The notes: generated from the letters alone by a model not told the origin. 34,054 bases of DNA from Phycisphaerae bacterium (GCA_026386845.1 JAPLMW010000076.1:1-34054); one strand, 5' to 3'; shown: positions 8,536 through 16,965, counted from the first letter of the stretch. Translations and numbers: made by a program.

Positions 8536-9486
8536 ATGACTCAATCGAAAGTATCGTTGATAAAATGCGATGATTATGAACCTGTCAATGTTCGCGCTGC
8601 ATTGCTGAGACATTTTGAACTTCTTGGCGGCATAGGTGCGTTTATAGCCAGAGGTGATAAGGTTCTTATAAAGCCGAATATGATAGCCCCCAAACCTGCC
8701 GAATGTGCCACCCAGACCGACCCTGTTGTGATTGTAGAGCTTGCAAAAATTCTTCTCGATTTCGGTGCAAAACCAATAGTCGCTGATTCTCCTGCCTGGG
8801 CAGACGCCGCCGCCTGCGCAGAGGCACTCGGTATTGTCGAACCTTTGAATAAACTTGGTGTGCCGATAAAGCAGCTTCGCAAACCTGTGAAACGGACGCT
8901 TGAACATTCAGGAACAAAAATAGGTATAAGTTCTGTTGCTCTTGAAGCTGATAAGATTATAAACCTGCCGAAACTCAAGACCCATCAGCAGCTTGTGATG
9001 ACTATCGCGGTCAAAAATATATTTGGCTGCGTCAGCGGAAAAGCCAAGGCAATCTGGCATTACAGAAAAGGTGCGACGTTTGACGATTTTTGCACAATGC
9101 TTATAGATATTTACAAGCTGCTTGCTCCCGTGCTGACAATTGTCGATGCAGTTGTTGCGATGGAAGGTCCCGGCCCGATAAACGGCAGTCCCAGAAAACT
9201 CGGCTGGCTAATCGCATCTGCTGACCCGATAGCTGCGGAAGTTGTATGTTGTGATTTAATAGGTATCTCTCCTGAACAATTGCCATTAGTCAAAACGGCT
9301 CAGAAAATAGGTTTTGGCTGCATAAATAAACAAGATATTCAGATTATCGGCGACTCACTGCCGGCCGGTATGCCTATAAGACTTGTTCCTGCAGAGTTAA
9401 CGCCGCTGAGATTTACGCCGGCCAGAATTGTTAAAAGCATATTGAAGCAGATTTTTATGCTTGTAAAATCAGGACGTCGCTCTTAA
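8536..9486 (+). CDS. DUF362 domain protein
   Basis: A protein of about 316 residues matching DUF362, a family of unknown reaction often found with iron-sulfur proteins. Recognisable family stretches are KVLIKPNMI, the ADSPAW loop, INLPKLKTHQQLVMTIAVKN, FGCVSGKAK, VDAVVAMEGPGP, and ASADPIAAEVVCCDLIG. It lacks the C-terminal CxxCxxC ferredoxin segment carried by many longer members. I chose ATG 8536 over the in-frame TTG 8530; neither has a clear Shine-Dalgarno sequence. tsaD follows after 46 bases on the same strand and may be co-transcribed, but no functional link is evident. Confidence 0.85.
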   Translation: MTQSKVSLIKCDDYEPVNVRAALLRHFELLGGIGAFIARGDKVLIKPNMIAPKPAECATQTDPVVIVELAKILLDFGAKPIVADSPAWADAAACAEALGIVEPLNKLGVPIKQLRKPVKRTLEHSGTKIGISSVALEADKIINLPKLKTHQQLVMTIAVKNIFGCVSGKAKAIWHYRKGATFDDFCTMLIDIYKLLAPVLTIVDAVVAMEGPGPINGSPRKLGWLIASADPIAAEVVCCDLIGISPEQLPLVKTAQKIGFGCINKQDIQIIGDSLPAGMPIRLVPAELTPLRFTPARIVKSILKQIFMLVKSGRRS

Positions 9487-9532
9487 AATTCCGGCGGCAT
9501 CAGGGGTTATTATTTTATTGTTATTTTATCCG

Positions 9533-10588
9533 ATGCGAACAGATGTAAATATCCTTGGTATCGAAACAAGCTGTGATGAAACTGCTGCTGCGGTAGTCCG
9601 CAATGGAACAGAGGTGCTCTCAAACGTCGTTTCTTCACAGATAGAGCTTCACCAGAAATACGGCGGCGTCGTGCCGGAAATCGCATCGCGGGCTCATATC
9701 GAAAAGATTTACCCGATTATTGACCAGGCAATCCGGCAATCGAAACTTAACAGCGGTGATATAGATGCGGTAGCCGTCGCAAACCAGCCGGGCCTTACGG
9801 TTGCGCTTATCATCGGAATAACCGCTGCAAAGACGCTTGCCCTTGTCTGGGAAAAACCTTTAATAGCGATTAACCATATTCACGCGCATCTTCAGTCGGC
9901 AATGATGGATACAAAAGATTTGCAGCACCGTCAAGTGTCCTGTGGACTTCCCGCCGTAGCTCTTGTTGTCTCAGGCGGACATACAAGCCTGTATGATTGC
10001 GAGAATACTCTCGAACTTAAATTACTCGGCTCCACCATCGATGATGCGGCAGGAGAAGCATTCGACAAGGTGGCGTCAATTTTAAATCTGCCTTACCCCG
10101 GCGGACCAAGCATTGAAAAGGCTGCAAAAAATGGAAATCCTGACGCGATTAATTTTCCCAGGACAATGCTTGCGAAGGACTCCCTTGATTTTTCATTCAG
10201 CGGTCTTAAAACTGCGGTTCTTTATCACTGCTGCGGCAAGGATATGAAGGGAGAAAATCGCGTCGGCAAAATGGGCCAGAAGGAAATTGCTGATATTGCT
10301 GCATCTTTTCAGGCTGCGGTTGTAGATGTGCTTGTAAGGAAAACTCAAATGGCTGCCGGCAGAATTGGAGCGCGAACAATCCTTCTCGGCGGCGGCGTCG
10401 CGGCCAATACTGTTTTGAGAAACGAACTTGAAAAAATGGCGCAGCAAACCGGCAGAAAAATGCTGGTAGCGCCCAGGAAATATTGCACGGACAATGCCGT
10501 TATGATAGCATCTCTTGCTTATTATAAGTATAAAGCGGGCCTTTTTGCCGATATGACGCTTGAGGCAAAAGCGGCTTGTGATGATTGA
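9533..10588 (+). CDS. tsaD: tRNA threonylcarbamoyladenosine transferase TsaD
   Basis: TsaD (Gcp/YgjD) transfers the threonylcarbamoyl group to A37 of ANN-decoding tRNAs, together with TsaB and TsaE, which are not in this window. The protein has about 351 residues. Motifs: GIETSCDETAAAVV at the start, metal ligands H115 and H119 in NHIHAHLQSA, SGGHTSLY, DDAAGEAFDKVA, PYPGGPSIEKAA, FSFSGLKTA, and GGGVAANTVLR. The ATG at 9533 gives the usual N-terminus; the TTG at 9518 adds five unconserved residues. The nnrD remnant starts 10 bases after its stop, so the two were probably one transcript. Confidence 0.95.
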   Translation: MRTDVNILGIETSCDETAAAVVRNGTEVLSNVVSSQIELHQKYGGVVPEIASRAHIEKIYPIIDQAIRQSKLNSGDIDAVAVANQPGLTVALIIGITAAKTLALVWEKPLIAINHIHAHLQSAMMDTKDLQHRQVSCGLPAVALVVSGGHTSLYDCENTLELKLLGSTIDDAAGEAFDKVASILNLPYPGGPSIEKAAKNGNPDAINFPRTMLAKDSLDFSFSGLKTAVLYHCCGKDMKGENRVGKMGQKEIADIAASFQAAVVDVLVRKTQMAAGRIGARTILLGGGVAANTVLRNELEKMAQQTGRKMLVAPRKYCTDNAVMIASLAYYKYKAGLFADMTLEAKAACDD

Positions 10589-10598
10589 AAGGCAGATT

Positions 10599-11287
10599 AT
10601 GCAAAAAATAACAGAGAAGTTGCTGCAATAGAGCCTTGTTATACGACAATTCCGCTTGCCGAGGATTCTTCCGGGAAAATCAGCGCAAAAGCGGTTGATA
10701 CGGTTCTAAAGGCCGTTGAGGAAAATGATATTGTTGCCTTCGGACCAGGAGTAGGCGTGTCCGGCGGCGTAAAAACTATTCTCGAAAATCTTTTGCGGCT
10801 CGATGGGCTTAGACTTGTTATAGATGCTGATGGCTTAAATAATCTTGCCCTCCTGAAAAACTGGTCTGACATAAATAAAGCCAATCTAATTCTTACTCCT
10901 CATCCCGGGGAAATGAAAAGGCTTTGGACAAGTCTTTTAAGAAAACCTATGCCGAGCGATAGACAAACTATTGCCGTTGAATTTGCCAATGCCGCAAAGA
11001 TTGTTTTAGTGCTGAAAGGTCACGGCACAGTTGTTGCCGATGCTGAAAAAGTCTATGTCAATACTACCGGCAATCCCGGTATGGCTACGGCAGGCTGCGG
11101 CGATGTGCTTACAGGAGTAATTACTGCTTTGTGCGGACAGGGTCTTGATAATTTTGACGCCTCGGTGTTAGCAGTTTATATTCACGGTCTTGCGGGAGAT
11201 TTGGCTGCGAAAGATAAAGGGCAGATAAGTCTGATTGCCACGGATATTCTTGATTATTTGCCGCAGGCTTTCAGGAGCACTTGTTAA
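10599..11287 (+). pseudogene. nnrD: ADP-dependent NAD(P)HX dehydratase NnrD, internally deleted
   Basis: NnrD dehydrates the damaged hydrated form of NAD(P)H using ADP (ribokinase-like fold). A start at ATG 10599 reads MQKITEKLLQ and stops at TAG 10629. In another frame, from about 10615, the sequence reads EVAAIEPCYTTIPLAEDSSG and continues unbroken as AFGPGVGVSGG, LVIDADGLNNL, ILTPHPGEMKRL, VLKGHGTVV, NPGMATAGCGDVLTGVI and VYIHGLAGD to 11287. The family has about 50-55 residues between these two parts, including the first Gly-rich AGSxGMSGAAxLA stretch. A block not divisible by three has therefore been lost. An internal GTG at 10757 could start a 176-residue fragment, but that would lack the N-terminal half of the fold. 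Catalytic Asp and Gly residues downstream are intact, so the damage looks recent or artefactual. Confidence 0.82.
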
Positions 11288-11291
11288 GTAT

Positions 11292-11735
11292 TTAAAATGC
11301 GGCAGCTATTGTCTTCGCGTTATTTATGGCTGCATCTTGTGCTTTTTTAACAGTATTTTCGTCGGCAAGCATTGGCTGGCAAAAGACATTTTTTATATCT
11401 GTAAAACCTATAAACCCCAGAATAAATTCGAGATATTTTTTCTGAAAAGCTATTGGTGAATCGTTATCATAACTTGCTCCGCGGGCGAGTATCAGGCATA
11501 TCGGTTTGCCGCCGGCAAGACCTTTATAACCTGTATCGGTTACCGTGAAGGTATAACTCGGCTGGACTATAATATCGATGTAATGTTTGAGTTTGTAGGG
11601 AATACTGAAGTTCCACATCGGTGTTGAAATCAGGTATTTGTCGGCAGACTTGAACTGTTCGATTATTTTTTCAATTTCAGACCATTTTTTCACCTTGTCC
11701 CTTGGCGAGGCCTTTATGTAAAGAAGCGTTTTCGT
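11292..11735 (-). pseudogene. azoR: FMN-dependent NADH-azoreductase AzoR, internally deleted
   Basis: AzoR is a cytoplasmic flavodoxin-like quinone/azo reductase of about 200 residues. Here the frame read from 11735 gives TKTLLYIKASPRD, the family N-terminus with its FMN-phosphate loop. It then runs, still in frame, directly into KVKKWSEIEKIIEQFKSADK, YLISTPMWNFSIPYKLKHYI and GFIGFTDIKNVF. About 60 residues normally lie between. The first codon is ACG where ATG is expected, 5 bases after AAGGA (11741-11745), so the start also appears mutated. A GTG at 11693 could start a 133-residue fragment without the first beta strand. The stop is 4 bases from the convergent nnrD stop. I call it a pseudogene. 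Confidence 0.75.
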
Positions 11736-11746
11736 AAAAATCCTTT

Positions 11747-12382
11747 TTATGTAAGTTCGACCGACCAGTATGCGTGGTCGAGAAACTGCTTCCAGCTATA
11801 ATATCTTTCACTGCTTAAGTGAAGATGAATTGTCGGATTGCGTTTCGGCTTGATTGGCTGTCGTATAAGCGATAGACCGGCCTGTTTCGGCAGTCTGCCG
11901 CCTTTTTTGGCGTTGCAATTAGTGCAGGCACAAACGAGATTTTCCCAGCTTGCCGTTCCGCCGCAGCTTTTCGGTACGACATGGTCGAGAGACAACTCTG
12001 TAGTCGGGAATTTTTTCCCGCAATACTGGCACCTATTGCCGTCGCGGGCGAATATGTTGCGCCTGTTGAATTTTACGTCGGTTCTCGGAAGCCGGTCATA
12101 AAACAAAAGTCTGACAATCCGCGGCACGGCTATGTGAAGATTTACGGTCGAAATCCAGTCATGCTCATCCGGCTCGAATGACTTTTTCAGCTTGCTGATG
12201 TCCAGCCAGCTTTCAAAATCGTAATTATAATATTGACCCTGTTCGTATGATATGACTTCTGCAAGTTCCATGCACAGCATACACAGGGCTCTTTTAACGT
12301 TGATGATGCGCAGCGGCATATAATGCTTGTTCAGTACGAGCACGCTGCAATTCAGACCTGATTGTAATTCGGTTAAAGCCAT
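11747..12382 (-). CDS. HNH endonuclease domain protein
   Basis: A 211-residue protein with the N-terminal LVLNKHYMPLRIINVKRAL block that accompanies a widespread stand-alone HNH family. Its C-terminal HNH domain has two zinc CxxC pairs (C118/C121 and C153/C156), D133-H134 (SLDHVVPKSCGG) and N148 in WENLV. Such proteins bind and nick DNA; the cellular role of this family is not established. It is complete, opens with ATG, and lies upstream of azoR on the same strand. The azoR ribosome site overlaps or abuts its stop, implying a shared transcript. No intron or intein is visible, so it is not an obvious homing enzyme. Confidence 0.88.
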   Translation of the reverse strand: MALTELQSGLNCSVLVLNKHYMPLRIINVKRALCMLCMELAEVISYEQGQYYNYDFESWLDISKLKKSFEPDEHDWISTVNLHIAVPRIVRLLFYDRLPRTDVKFNRRNIFARDGNRCQYCGKKFPTTELSLDHVVPKSCGGTASWENLVCACTNCNAKKGGRLPKQAGLSLIRQPIKPKRNPTIHLHLSSERYYSWKQFLDHAYWSVELT

Positions 12383-12438
12383 TTCCTCCCCGCTTAAACC
12401 ATTAGCAATTTAACACCGGAAAAAAATATTCTTACAAA

Positions 12439-12642
12439 TTATTTCAAAAGAACAACTGATTCTGCGCGAGGACCTTTTTCGCCCTGGACTACCTCATAAC
12501 TTACCTTGTCGCCCTGATTGAGTGTTCTAAGACCTTTTGTCTGAAAATTCGTATGGTGTACAAATATATCGGGCTGTCCTGGCGATTCGATAAAGCCGTA
12601 GCCCTTTTTAGGGTCAAACCATTTAACAACTCCCTCTGGCAT
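12439..12642 (-). CDS. Cold-shock domain protein
   Basis: A 67-residue single cold-shock domain, an RNA/ssDNA-binding beta barrel that acts as an RNA chaperone in the cytoplasm. The sequence starts MPEGVVKWFDPKKGYGFIES (RNP1 is KGYGFIE) and has DIFVHHTNF (RNP2). The start is ATG 12642, with AAGGAG 7 bases upstream; the longer open frame from 12726 adds residues outside the domain. The 5' leader of up to about 60-80 bases is AT-rich, as in other cold-shock genes, but I see no clear cold-box. Confidence 0.93.
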   Translation of the reverse strand: MPEGVVKWFDPKKGYGFIESPGQPDIFVHHTNFQTKGLRTLNQGDKVSYEVVQGEKGPRAESVVLLK

Positions 12643-12698
12643 TCGAGTACTCCTTAAATAACTTTGCCTTTCCGCCGGATTCCAATAGACAAGTTTAT

Positions 12699-12726
12699 TT
12701 AATATTTTTTTATGATGCCATAGCAA
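12699..12726 (-). promoter_or_regulatory. Possible promoter for the cold-shock gene
   Basis: Reading the minus strand: TTGCTA (12726-12721), a 16-base spacer, then TATTAA (12704-12699). Each box matches 4 of 6 consensus bases. It lies in the 115-base gap between the HU gene and the cold-shock gene. Confidence 0.3.
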
Positions 12727-12757
12727 TTGATGCTGGAAATATATCTATTTATTGAAC

Positions 12758-13060
12758 TTACGCCGGGGCAGTAGTGTTGTTGCTTAATTTTTCCTTCATC
12801 AACCGGCCCATCTTGAATTTTACCGTCCGTTTGGCAGGAACCTTTACCCTTTCGAGGGTCTTGGGGTTCTGCGCGACTCGGGCCTCACGTGTGCGGACCT
12901 CAAACACGCCAAAGTCCCGGAATTCAAGCCGGTTGTTTTTGCTCAGCTCAGAAACGATTTCATCAAGGAAGGACTGAACAACTCGCTTTACTACAACCCT
13001 TTTGGCCTGTGTCTGTTCCGCAATTCGGTCGATTAATTCTTTCTTCGTTATTGTTGTCAT
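12758..13060 (-). CDS. HU/IHF family DNA-bending protein
   Basis: A 100-residue nucleoid protein that binds the DNA minor groove as a dimer and bends it. Family features: the helical N-terminus TKKELIDRIAEQTQAKR, the beta-arm region RLEFRDFGVFEVRTREARVA followed by QNPKT, and VPAKRTVKFKMGRLMKE. IHF-like and HU-like members cannot be separated here. ATG 13060 follows GAGGT. It sits just upstream of the cold-shock gene on the same strand, and the divergent spacer on its other side separates it from nfnA. Confidence 0.93.
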   Translation of the reverse strand: MTTITKKELIDRIAEQTQAKRVVVKRVVQSFLDEIVSELSKNNRLEFRDFGVFEVRTREARVAQNPKTLERVKVPAKRTVKFKMGRLMKEKLSNNTTAPA

Positions 13061-13201
13061 AGTTTACCTCGTATCAACAGAGAGTTTCAGGAATTGGTTC
13101 GTTATGCTATATACTTTAAATACGTCTTTCTTCAGCTATTATCAAGTTATAAATGCCGCCTTTTATCTGCGGTTGAGTCAATTTTAAAAAACCACAAATC
13201 A

Positions 13202-13230
13202 CTATACAGCAAAGACTTCTATACAGCAAG
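13202..13230. repeat. 11-bp direct repeat upstream of nfnA
   Basis: CTATACAGCAA occurs at 13202-13212 and at 13219-13229, start to start 17 bases. The spacing would not place both copies on exactly the same DNA face. It is a candidate protein-binding site for either divergent gene. Confidence 0.55.
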
Positions 13231-13313
13231 CACTTTTTTTCAGGATTTTTTAAGTCAAAAAGTTGGAAAAACCAGGTTTTCTGTGATAGGGTATAAAAAG
13301 GCGGTATAATTGC

Positions 13314-13342
13314 TTGACCAATACCAGAAAATCAGCAATAAT
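13314..13342 (+). promoter_or_regulatory. Probable sigma-70 promoter for nfnAB
   Basis: TTGACC (13314-13319), an exact 17-base spacer, and AATAAT (13337-13342): 5 of 6 consensus bases in each box. It ends 39 bases before the nfnA start. Confidence 0.5.
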
Positions 13343-13381
13343 CCCACTTTTTAAATAAAACTCTGATAAAAGGCGATTAAG

Positions 13382-14236
13382 TTGTCTCATAACATATTGT
13401 CAAAAAAGCAGTTATGTTCTAATGTCTTTATGGCCGATATTGAGGCTCCGTTGGTTGCGGCAGCCGCAAAACCGGGCCAGTTTGTTATTGTTTGTCTGTC
13501 AACGGCTTACAGCGAAAGAATCCCTCTGACAATAGCAGGGGTGGATGCAAAAAAAGGGACAATCCGCCTTGTCTGGCAGGCTGTCGGCAAAAGTACCGCC
13601 GAACTTGCCGAGCTGCGGGTTGGCGACAAGGTGGAAAATATCCTGGGGCCCCTTGGCAAGCCGACCCATATCGAAAAATTCGGCACGGTTGTCTGTGTTG
13701 GCGGCGGAATCGGTAACGCTCCGCTTCTGCCGATAGCGACCGCTATGAAAAAGGCCGGCAACAAAGTAATCAGCATCCTTGGTGCAAGAATGAAAGAACT
13801 TTTAATCCTTGAGGAGGAATTTAAGACCATAAGTGATGAATTAATCGTTGTTACAGATGACGGCTCTTACGGCAAAAAAGCGCTTGTAACAGAACCCCTC
13901 GAAGAAATTTGTAAAAGAACACCGAAGCCTAATCTCACTGTTGCAATAGGCCCTGCGATAATGATGAAATTCTGCAGTGAAGTTACGAAAAAATTCGATG
14001 TCCCGACCGTTGTTTCGCTTAATACGATTATGATTGACGGCACCGGAATGTGCGGCGGATGTCGAGTCGAAGTCGGCGGACAGACAAAATTCGTCTGTGT
14101 TGATGGACCGGAATTTGACGGCCATAAGGTTAATTTCGATTTGATGATGAAAAGAATGAACGCCTATAAAAAGCAGGAAGCCCAGGCGCTTGAAGAATAT
14201 AAAAAACACAAATGCAAGATTGGTCTTGATGGTTGA
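13382..14236 (+). CDS. nfnA: NADH-dependent ferredoxin:NADP+ oxidoreductase subunit A (NfnA)
   Basis: NfnA is the small FAD and [2Fe-2S] subunit of the cytoplasmic electron-bifurcating transhydrogenase. That enzyme couples NADPH oxidation to reduction of NAD+ and ferredoxin, or runs in reverse. The protein has 284 residues: an FAD domain with AKPGQFVIV and SERIPLTIAG, an NAD domain with VCVGGGIGNAPLLPIA, and the C-terminal cluster motif DGTGMCGGCRVEVGG with KFVCVDGPEFDGH. The TTG start at 13382 follows AAAAGG by about 7 bases and gives the family-typical N-terminus. Related subunits serve dihydroorotate dehydrogenase and sulfide dehydrogenase, but the adjacent nfnB makes NfnAB the best call. 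Confidence 0.88.
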   Translation: MSHNILSKKQLCSNVFMADIEAPLVAAAAKPGQFVIVCLSTAYSERIPLTIAGVDAKKGTIRLVWQAVGKSTAELAELRVGDKVENILGPLGKPTHIEKFGTVVCVGGGIGNAPLLPIATAMKKAGNKVISILGARMKELLILEEEFKTISDELIVVTDDGSYGKKALVTEPLEEICKRTPKPNLTVAIGPAIMMKFCSEVTKKFDVPTVVSLNTIMIDGTGMCGGCRVEVGGQTKFVCVDGPEFDGHKVNFDLMMKRMNAYKKQEAQALEEYKKHKCKIGLDG

Positions 14237-14249
14237 CAAGGAGAAATAG

Positions 14250-15722
14250 TTGGACGAACAGCAATTACTTGATGAGCTTTTGAAAAAACATAAGGCGGGA
14301 ACATTAAAGCCTTCGGATAGATACACTATACCTCCGCAGCCAATGCCGCTGCAGGATTCTGTCAAGAGGCGGTCGAATGTCAACGAAGTTGCGCTTGGAT
14401 ATACAAAAACGCAGGCTCAGCTTGAAGCCTTGCGTTGTCTGCAATGTAAAAACGCGCCCTGCGTCGAGGGTTGTCCTGTAAGGATAAAAATAAAAGATTT
14501 TATCGCTCCAATTGTCGAAGGCGATTTTAAAAAAGCTCTTGATATTATAAAAGAAAACTCACTTCTGCCTGCCGTCTGCGGTCGCGTTTGTCCGCAGGAA
14601 GTGCAGTGCCAGCTTCCCTGCACGGTCGGAAAAAAATTTAAGGCGGTCGATATGTCTGTCTCAATAGGCAGGCTCGAAAGATTCGTTGCAGACTGGGGCA
14701 AAAAATTCCACGATGAGTCAACTCCGGCCGTTGCGGCCGAAACAGGAAAAAAAGTCGCAATCATAGGTTCAGGCCCCGGCGGAATCGTCGTTGCCACCGA
14801 CCTTCGCAGAATGGGTTATGATGTTACAATATTCGAAGCCTTTCACAAACCCGGCGGCGTAATGGTTTACGGCATTCCGGAATTCAGACTGCCGAAGGCG
14901 ATTGTGCAGGAGGAAATCGACCAGCTCAAAACGATGGGCGTTAATATCATCTGCAATTTTGTCGTCGGCAGAACCAAAACCATAAAACAGCTTATGGAGG
15001 AAGATGGCTTCCAGGCCGTTTATATCGGCGTTGGTGCAGGACTGCCGGTGTTTATGGGTATCGAAGGCGAACACCTCGTCGGCGTTTACAGCGCAAATGA
15101 ATATCTGACAAGAGCAAATCTGATGAAGGCTTACCAGTTCGGCAAAGGCGCGGATACGCCGATTGCAAGGTTGAAAAAGGTAGCCGTTATCGGCGGCGGG
15201 AACGTCGCGATGGATTCTGCCAGAACCGCTGTCAGGCTTGGCGCTGAAAAAGTTTATCTTGTCTATCGCCGGAGCGAAAAGGAAATGCCTGCCCGTGTTG
15301 AGGAAGTCCACAACGCAAAAGAAGAAGGTATTGAATTTCATCTTTTGCAAAATCCTAAACGCATTATCGGTAATAGCGATGGTCTGGTTGCAGCAATTGA
15401 ATGTCTCAAATACGAGCTTGGCGAGCCCGATTCTTCCGGCAGACGCAGACCTGTGCCGATAGAAGGCTCTGAATTTACGATAGATGTCGATACTGTGGTT
15501 GTCGCAATCGGCAATGGCGCAAATCCGCTCATTGGTCAGACAACGCCGGGCTTAAATTTGAACAAATGGGGCAATATTATTGTCGATGAGAATTGTAAGA
15601 CTTCTCTCCAAGGCGTTTACGCCGGCGGCGATATTGTTTTGGGCGCCGCAACAGTAATTCTCGCTATGGGTCAGGGCCGCACCGCCGCCGCCGCTATCAA
15701 CGAGTATCTTAAAAATAAATAA
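14250..15722 (+). CDS. nfnB: NfnB / GltD-like NADPH oxidoreductase subunit
   Basis: The large subunit of NfnAB, 490 residues, homologous to the glutamate synthase small chain. The N-terminal domain binds two [4Fe-4S] clusters through CLQCKNAPCVEGCPV and CGRVCPQEVQCQLPC. Two Rossmann domains follow: GSGPGGIVVATDLRRMGYDV for FAD, and VIGGGNVAMDSARTAVRLGA for NADPH. The GGVMVYGIPEFRLPK loop and the C-terminal YAGGDIVLGAATVILAMGQG are typical. TTG 14250 is preceded by AAGGAG at about 6 bases and starts 13 bases after nfnA. A stand-alone GltD role is less likely, because no gltB is present. The end is 10 bases from the convergent propeller gene. Confidence 0.9.
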   Translation: MDEQQLLDELLKKHKAGTLKPSDRYTIPPQPMPLQDSVKRRSNVNEVALGYTKTQAQLEALRCLQCKNAPCVEGCPVRIKIKDFIAPIVEGDFKKALDIIKENSLLPAVCGRVCPQEVQCQLPCTVGKKFKAVDMSVSIGRLERFVADWGKKFHDESTPAVAAETGKKVAIIGSGPGGIVVATDLRRMGYDVTIFEAFHKPGGVMVYGIPEFRLPKAIVQEEIDQLKTMGVNIICNFVVGRTKTIKQLMEEDGFQAVYIGVGAGLPVFMGIEGEHLVGVYSANEYLTRANLMKAYQFGKGADTPIARLKKVAVIGGGNVAMDSARTAVRLGAEKVYLVYRRSEKEMPARVEEVHNAKEEGIEFHLLQNPKRIIGNSDGLVAAIECLKYELGEPDSSGRRRPVPIEGSEFTIDVDTVVVAIGNGANPLIGQTTPGLNLNKWGNIIVDENCKTSLQGVYAGGDIVLGAATVILAMGQGRTAAAAINEYLKNK

Positions 15723-15732
15723 AATAAAGCAT

Positions 15733-16965
15733 TTAATTCGAAGCAGCTTCAGTAATGTTGGCAATTAAAATATCAGAGATATCCCATTGCATATCTTTTC
15801 TTTGTTGATTGTTTGCATCGTGCGGCATAGGCATTATGATACCCGCTGAACCGGCAAGTAAAAATTCATTATCTTTGGTCAATAGCAATTCTACGAATGT
15901 AGTCGGGTTTTTAGTGCCAATCAAATGGCTCCACAACTGTTTGCCGTTCTGGTCTATTTTCCACAGACAAAGGCCTTCCATGAATTTTGACCCTGCAATT
16001 ATAAAGTTATTTCTGTTATCTGTTTCAATTTTGTACATTCCAACGCCGTTTCCTTTATAGAGAAGCTGAGGTTCCCATATTTTGTTGAGTTTACTGTCAA
16101 GGCCGACAACATACGATTCTACAGCAGGGAAATCTGCGATATTATAAGATACTGCATAAATATTGTTTGCTGTCCTTGCAATAGTCGGATGTCTGCCTGG
16201 AAATAAAGTCTCTGCTAAAATAGTGCCTGTGCTGTCGCATTTGATAATCCAGACATTGGATGGTCCACCGCCAAATTTGTTATATTCGCCGCAATCCGCT
16301 GCAAGTATAAAACTGCCGTCCTCTGTTGCTACCATTGATGTGGCATCTTCAGCTTTTCCTTTGTCATAGGTTTTCTGCCACAATATATTTCCATCAGAAT
16401 CAATTTTCATTATCCATGCATCAGGATTGTTATCGCCTAATTCCTGGCCGGATATGAGATATCCATCTTTTATCTTGGCGATATTTCGCAATACATAAGA
16501 CTGTCTGCCCATCGCCAGTTCTTTAGCAAAAGAAATATCTCCTTCTTCATTGAACCTTATCAGCCATGTCCCTGTTTTTGGCTGGCTTTCACGAACAATA
16601 ATCAAACGTTCATTGTTCAGACACAACAGTTTGTCCCAAATGTGTTTTTCATCTTCTTTTGTGTTTGGCAAAACAACCTTCTTGCTCCAAATTCGATTGC
16701 CCTGTAAATCAAGTTTCCAAATCCAAAGCCTGTAATCATAAGATGTCTCTGCGTTGCGAAAACTGGATAACCCGACCGCATAGTATCCGGCGGAAGCAAT
16801 ATTGATTAATTTGGGGTCTCTATCTGTCCAGTTATCTTCACTGTATAGCTTTATCCACTGAGTTTTTGGAATTAATTGTTGTGAAGAGGCAGGATTTTGA
16901 CTATAAGCAGTTTCAGCTAAAATTAGAATGACATAGACAAAAAGATAAATTTGCCTAGTTCGCAT
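15733..16965 (-). CDS. Secreted beta-propeller-like protein of unknown function
   Basis: About 410 residues starting MRTRQIYLFVYVILILAETA, a signal peptide probably cut after AYS. ATG 16965 has AAGGAG about 6 bases upstream and is preferred over the longer frame from 17004. The mature part carries about six repeats around a core of aromatic-x-x-K-[IL]D-x-x-GN-x-[IL]W: LWIWKLDLQGNRIWSK, WIMKIDSDGNILWQKTY, VWIIKCDSTGTILAE, VVGLDSKLNKIWE, and LWKIDQNGKQLWSH. This implies a six- or seven-bladed propeller, exported and probably cell-associated. No catalytic motif is visible and the neighbours give no clue to its ligand. Confidence 0.75.
   Translation of the reverse strand: MRTRQIYLFVYVILILAETAYSQNPASSQQLIPKTQWIKLYSEDNWTDRDPKLINIASAGYYAVGLSSFRNAETSYDYRLWIWKLDLQGNRIWSKKVVLPNTKEDEKHIWDKLLCLNNERLIIVRESQPKTGTWLIRFNEEGDISFAKELAMGRQSYVLRNIAKIKDGYLISGQELGDNNPDAWIMKIDSDGNILWQKTYDKGKAEDATSMVATEDGSFILAADCGEYNKFGGGPSNVWIIKCDSTGTILAETLFPGRHPTIARTANNIYAVSYNIADFPAVESYVVGLDSKLNKIWEPQLLYKGNGVGMYKIETDNRNNFIIAGSKFMEGLCLWKIDQNGKQLWSHLIGTKNPTTFVELLLTKDNEFLLAGSAGIIMPMPHDANNQQRKDMQWDISDILIANITEAASN

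Larger units (their letters stand above)
13061..13381. other. AT-rich divergent spacer between HU gene and nfnA
   Basis: A 321-base gap with no credible gene. It has phased A/T tracts (for example 13232-13275), an 11-bp direct repeat near 13202-13230, and a promoter-like pair at 13314-13342 directed at nfnA. A second TATAAT at 13305-13310 lacks a good -35 box. The HU promoter, on the minus strand, could not be assigned with confidence. Confidence 0.6.

Noticed and set aside
10757-11287. A separate 176-residue kinase-like gene starting at GTG 10757
   Set aside because: The NnrD frame extends well upstream of this GTG and its start peptide is at 10599, so it is part of a broken gene, not a new one.
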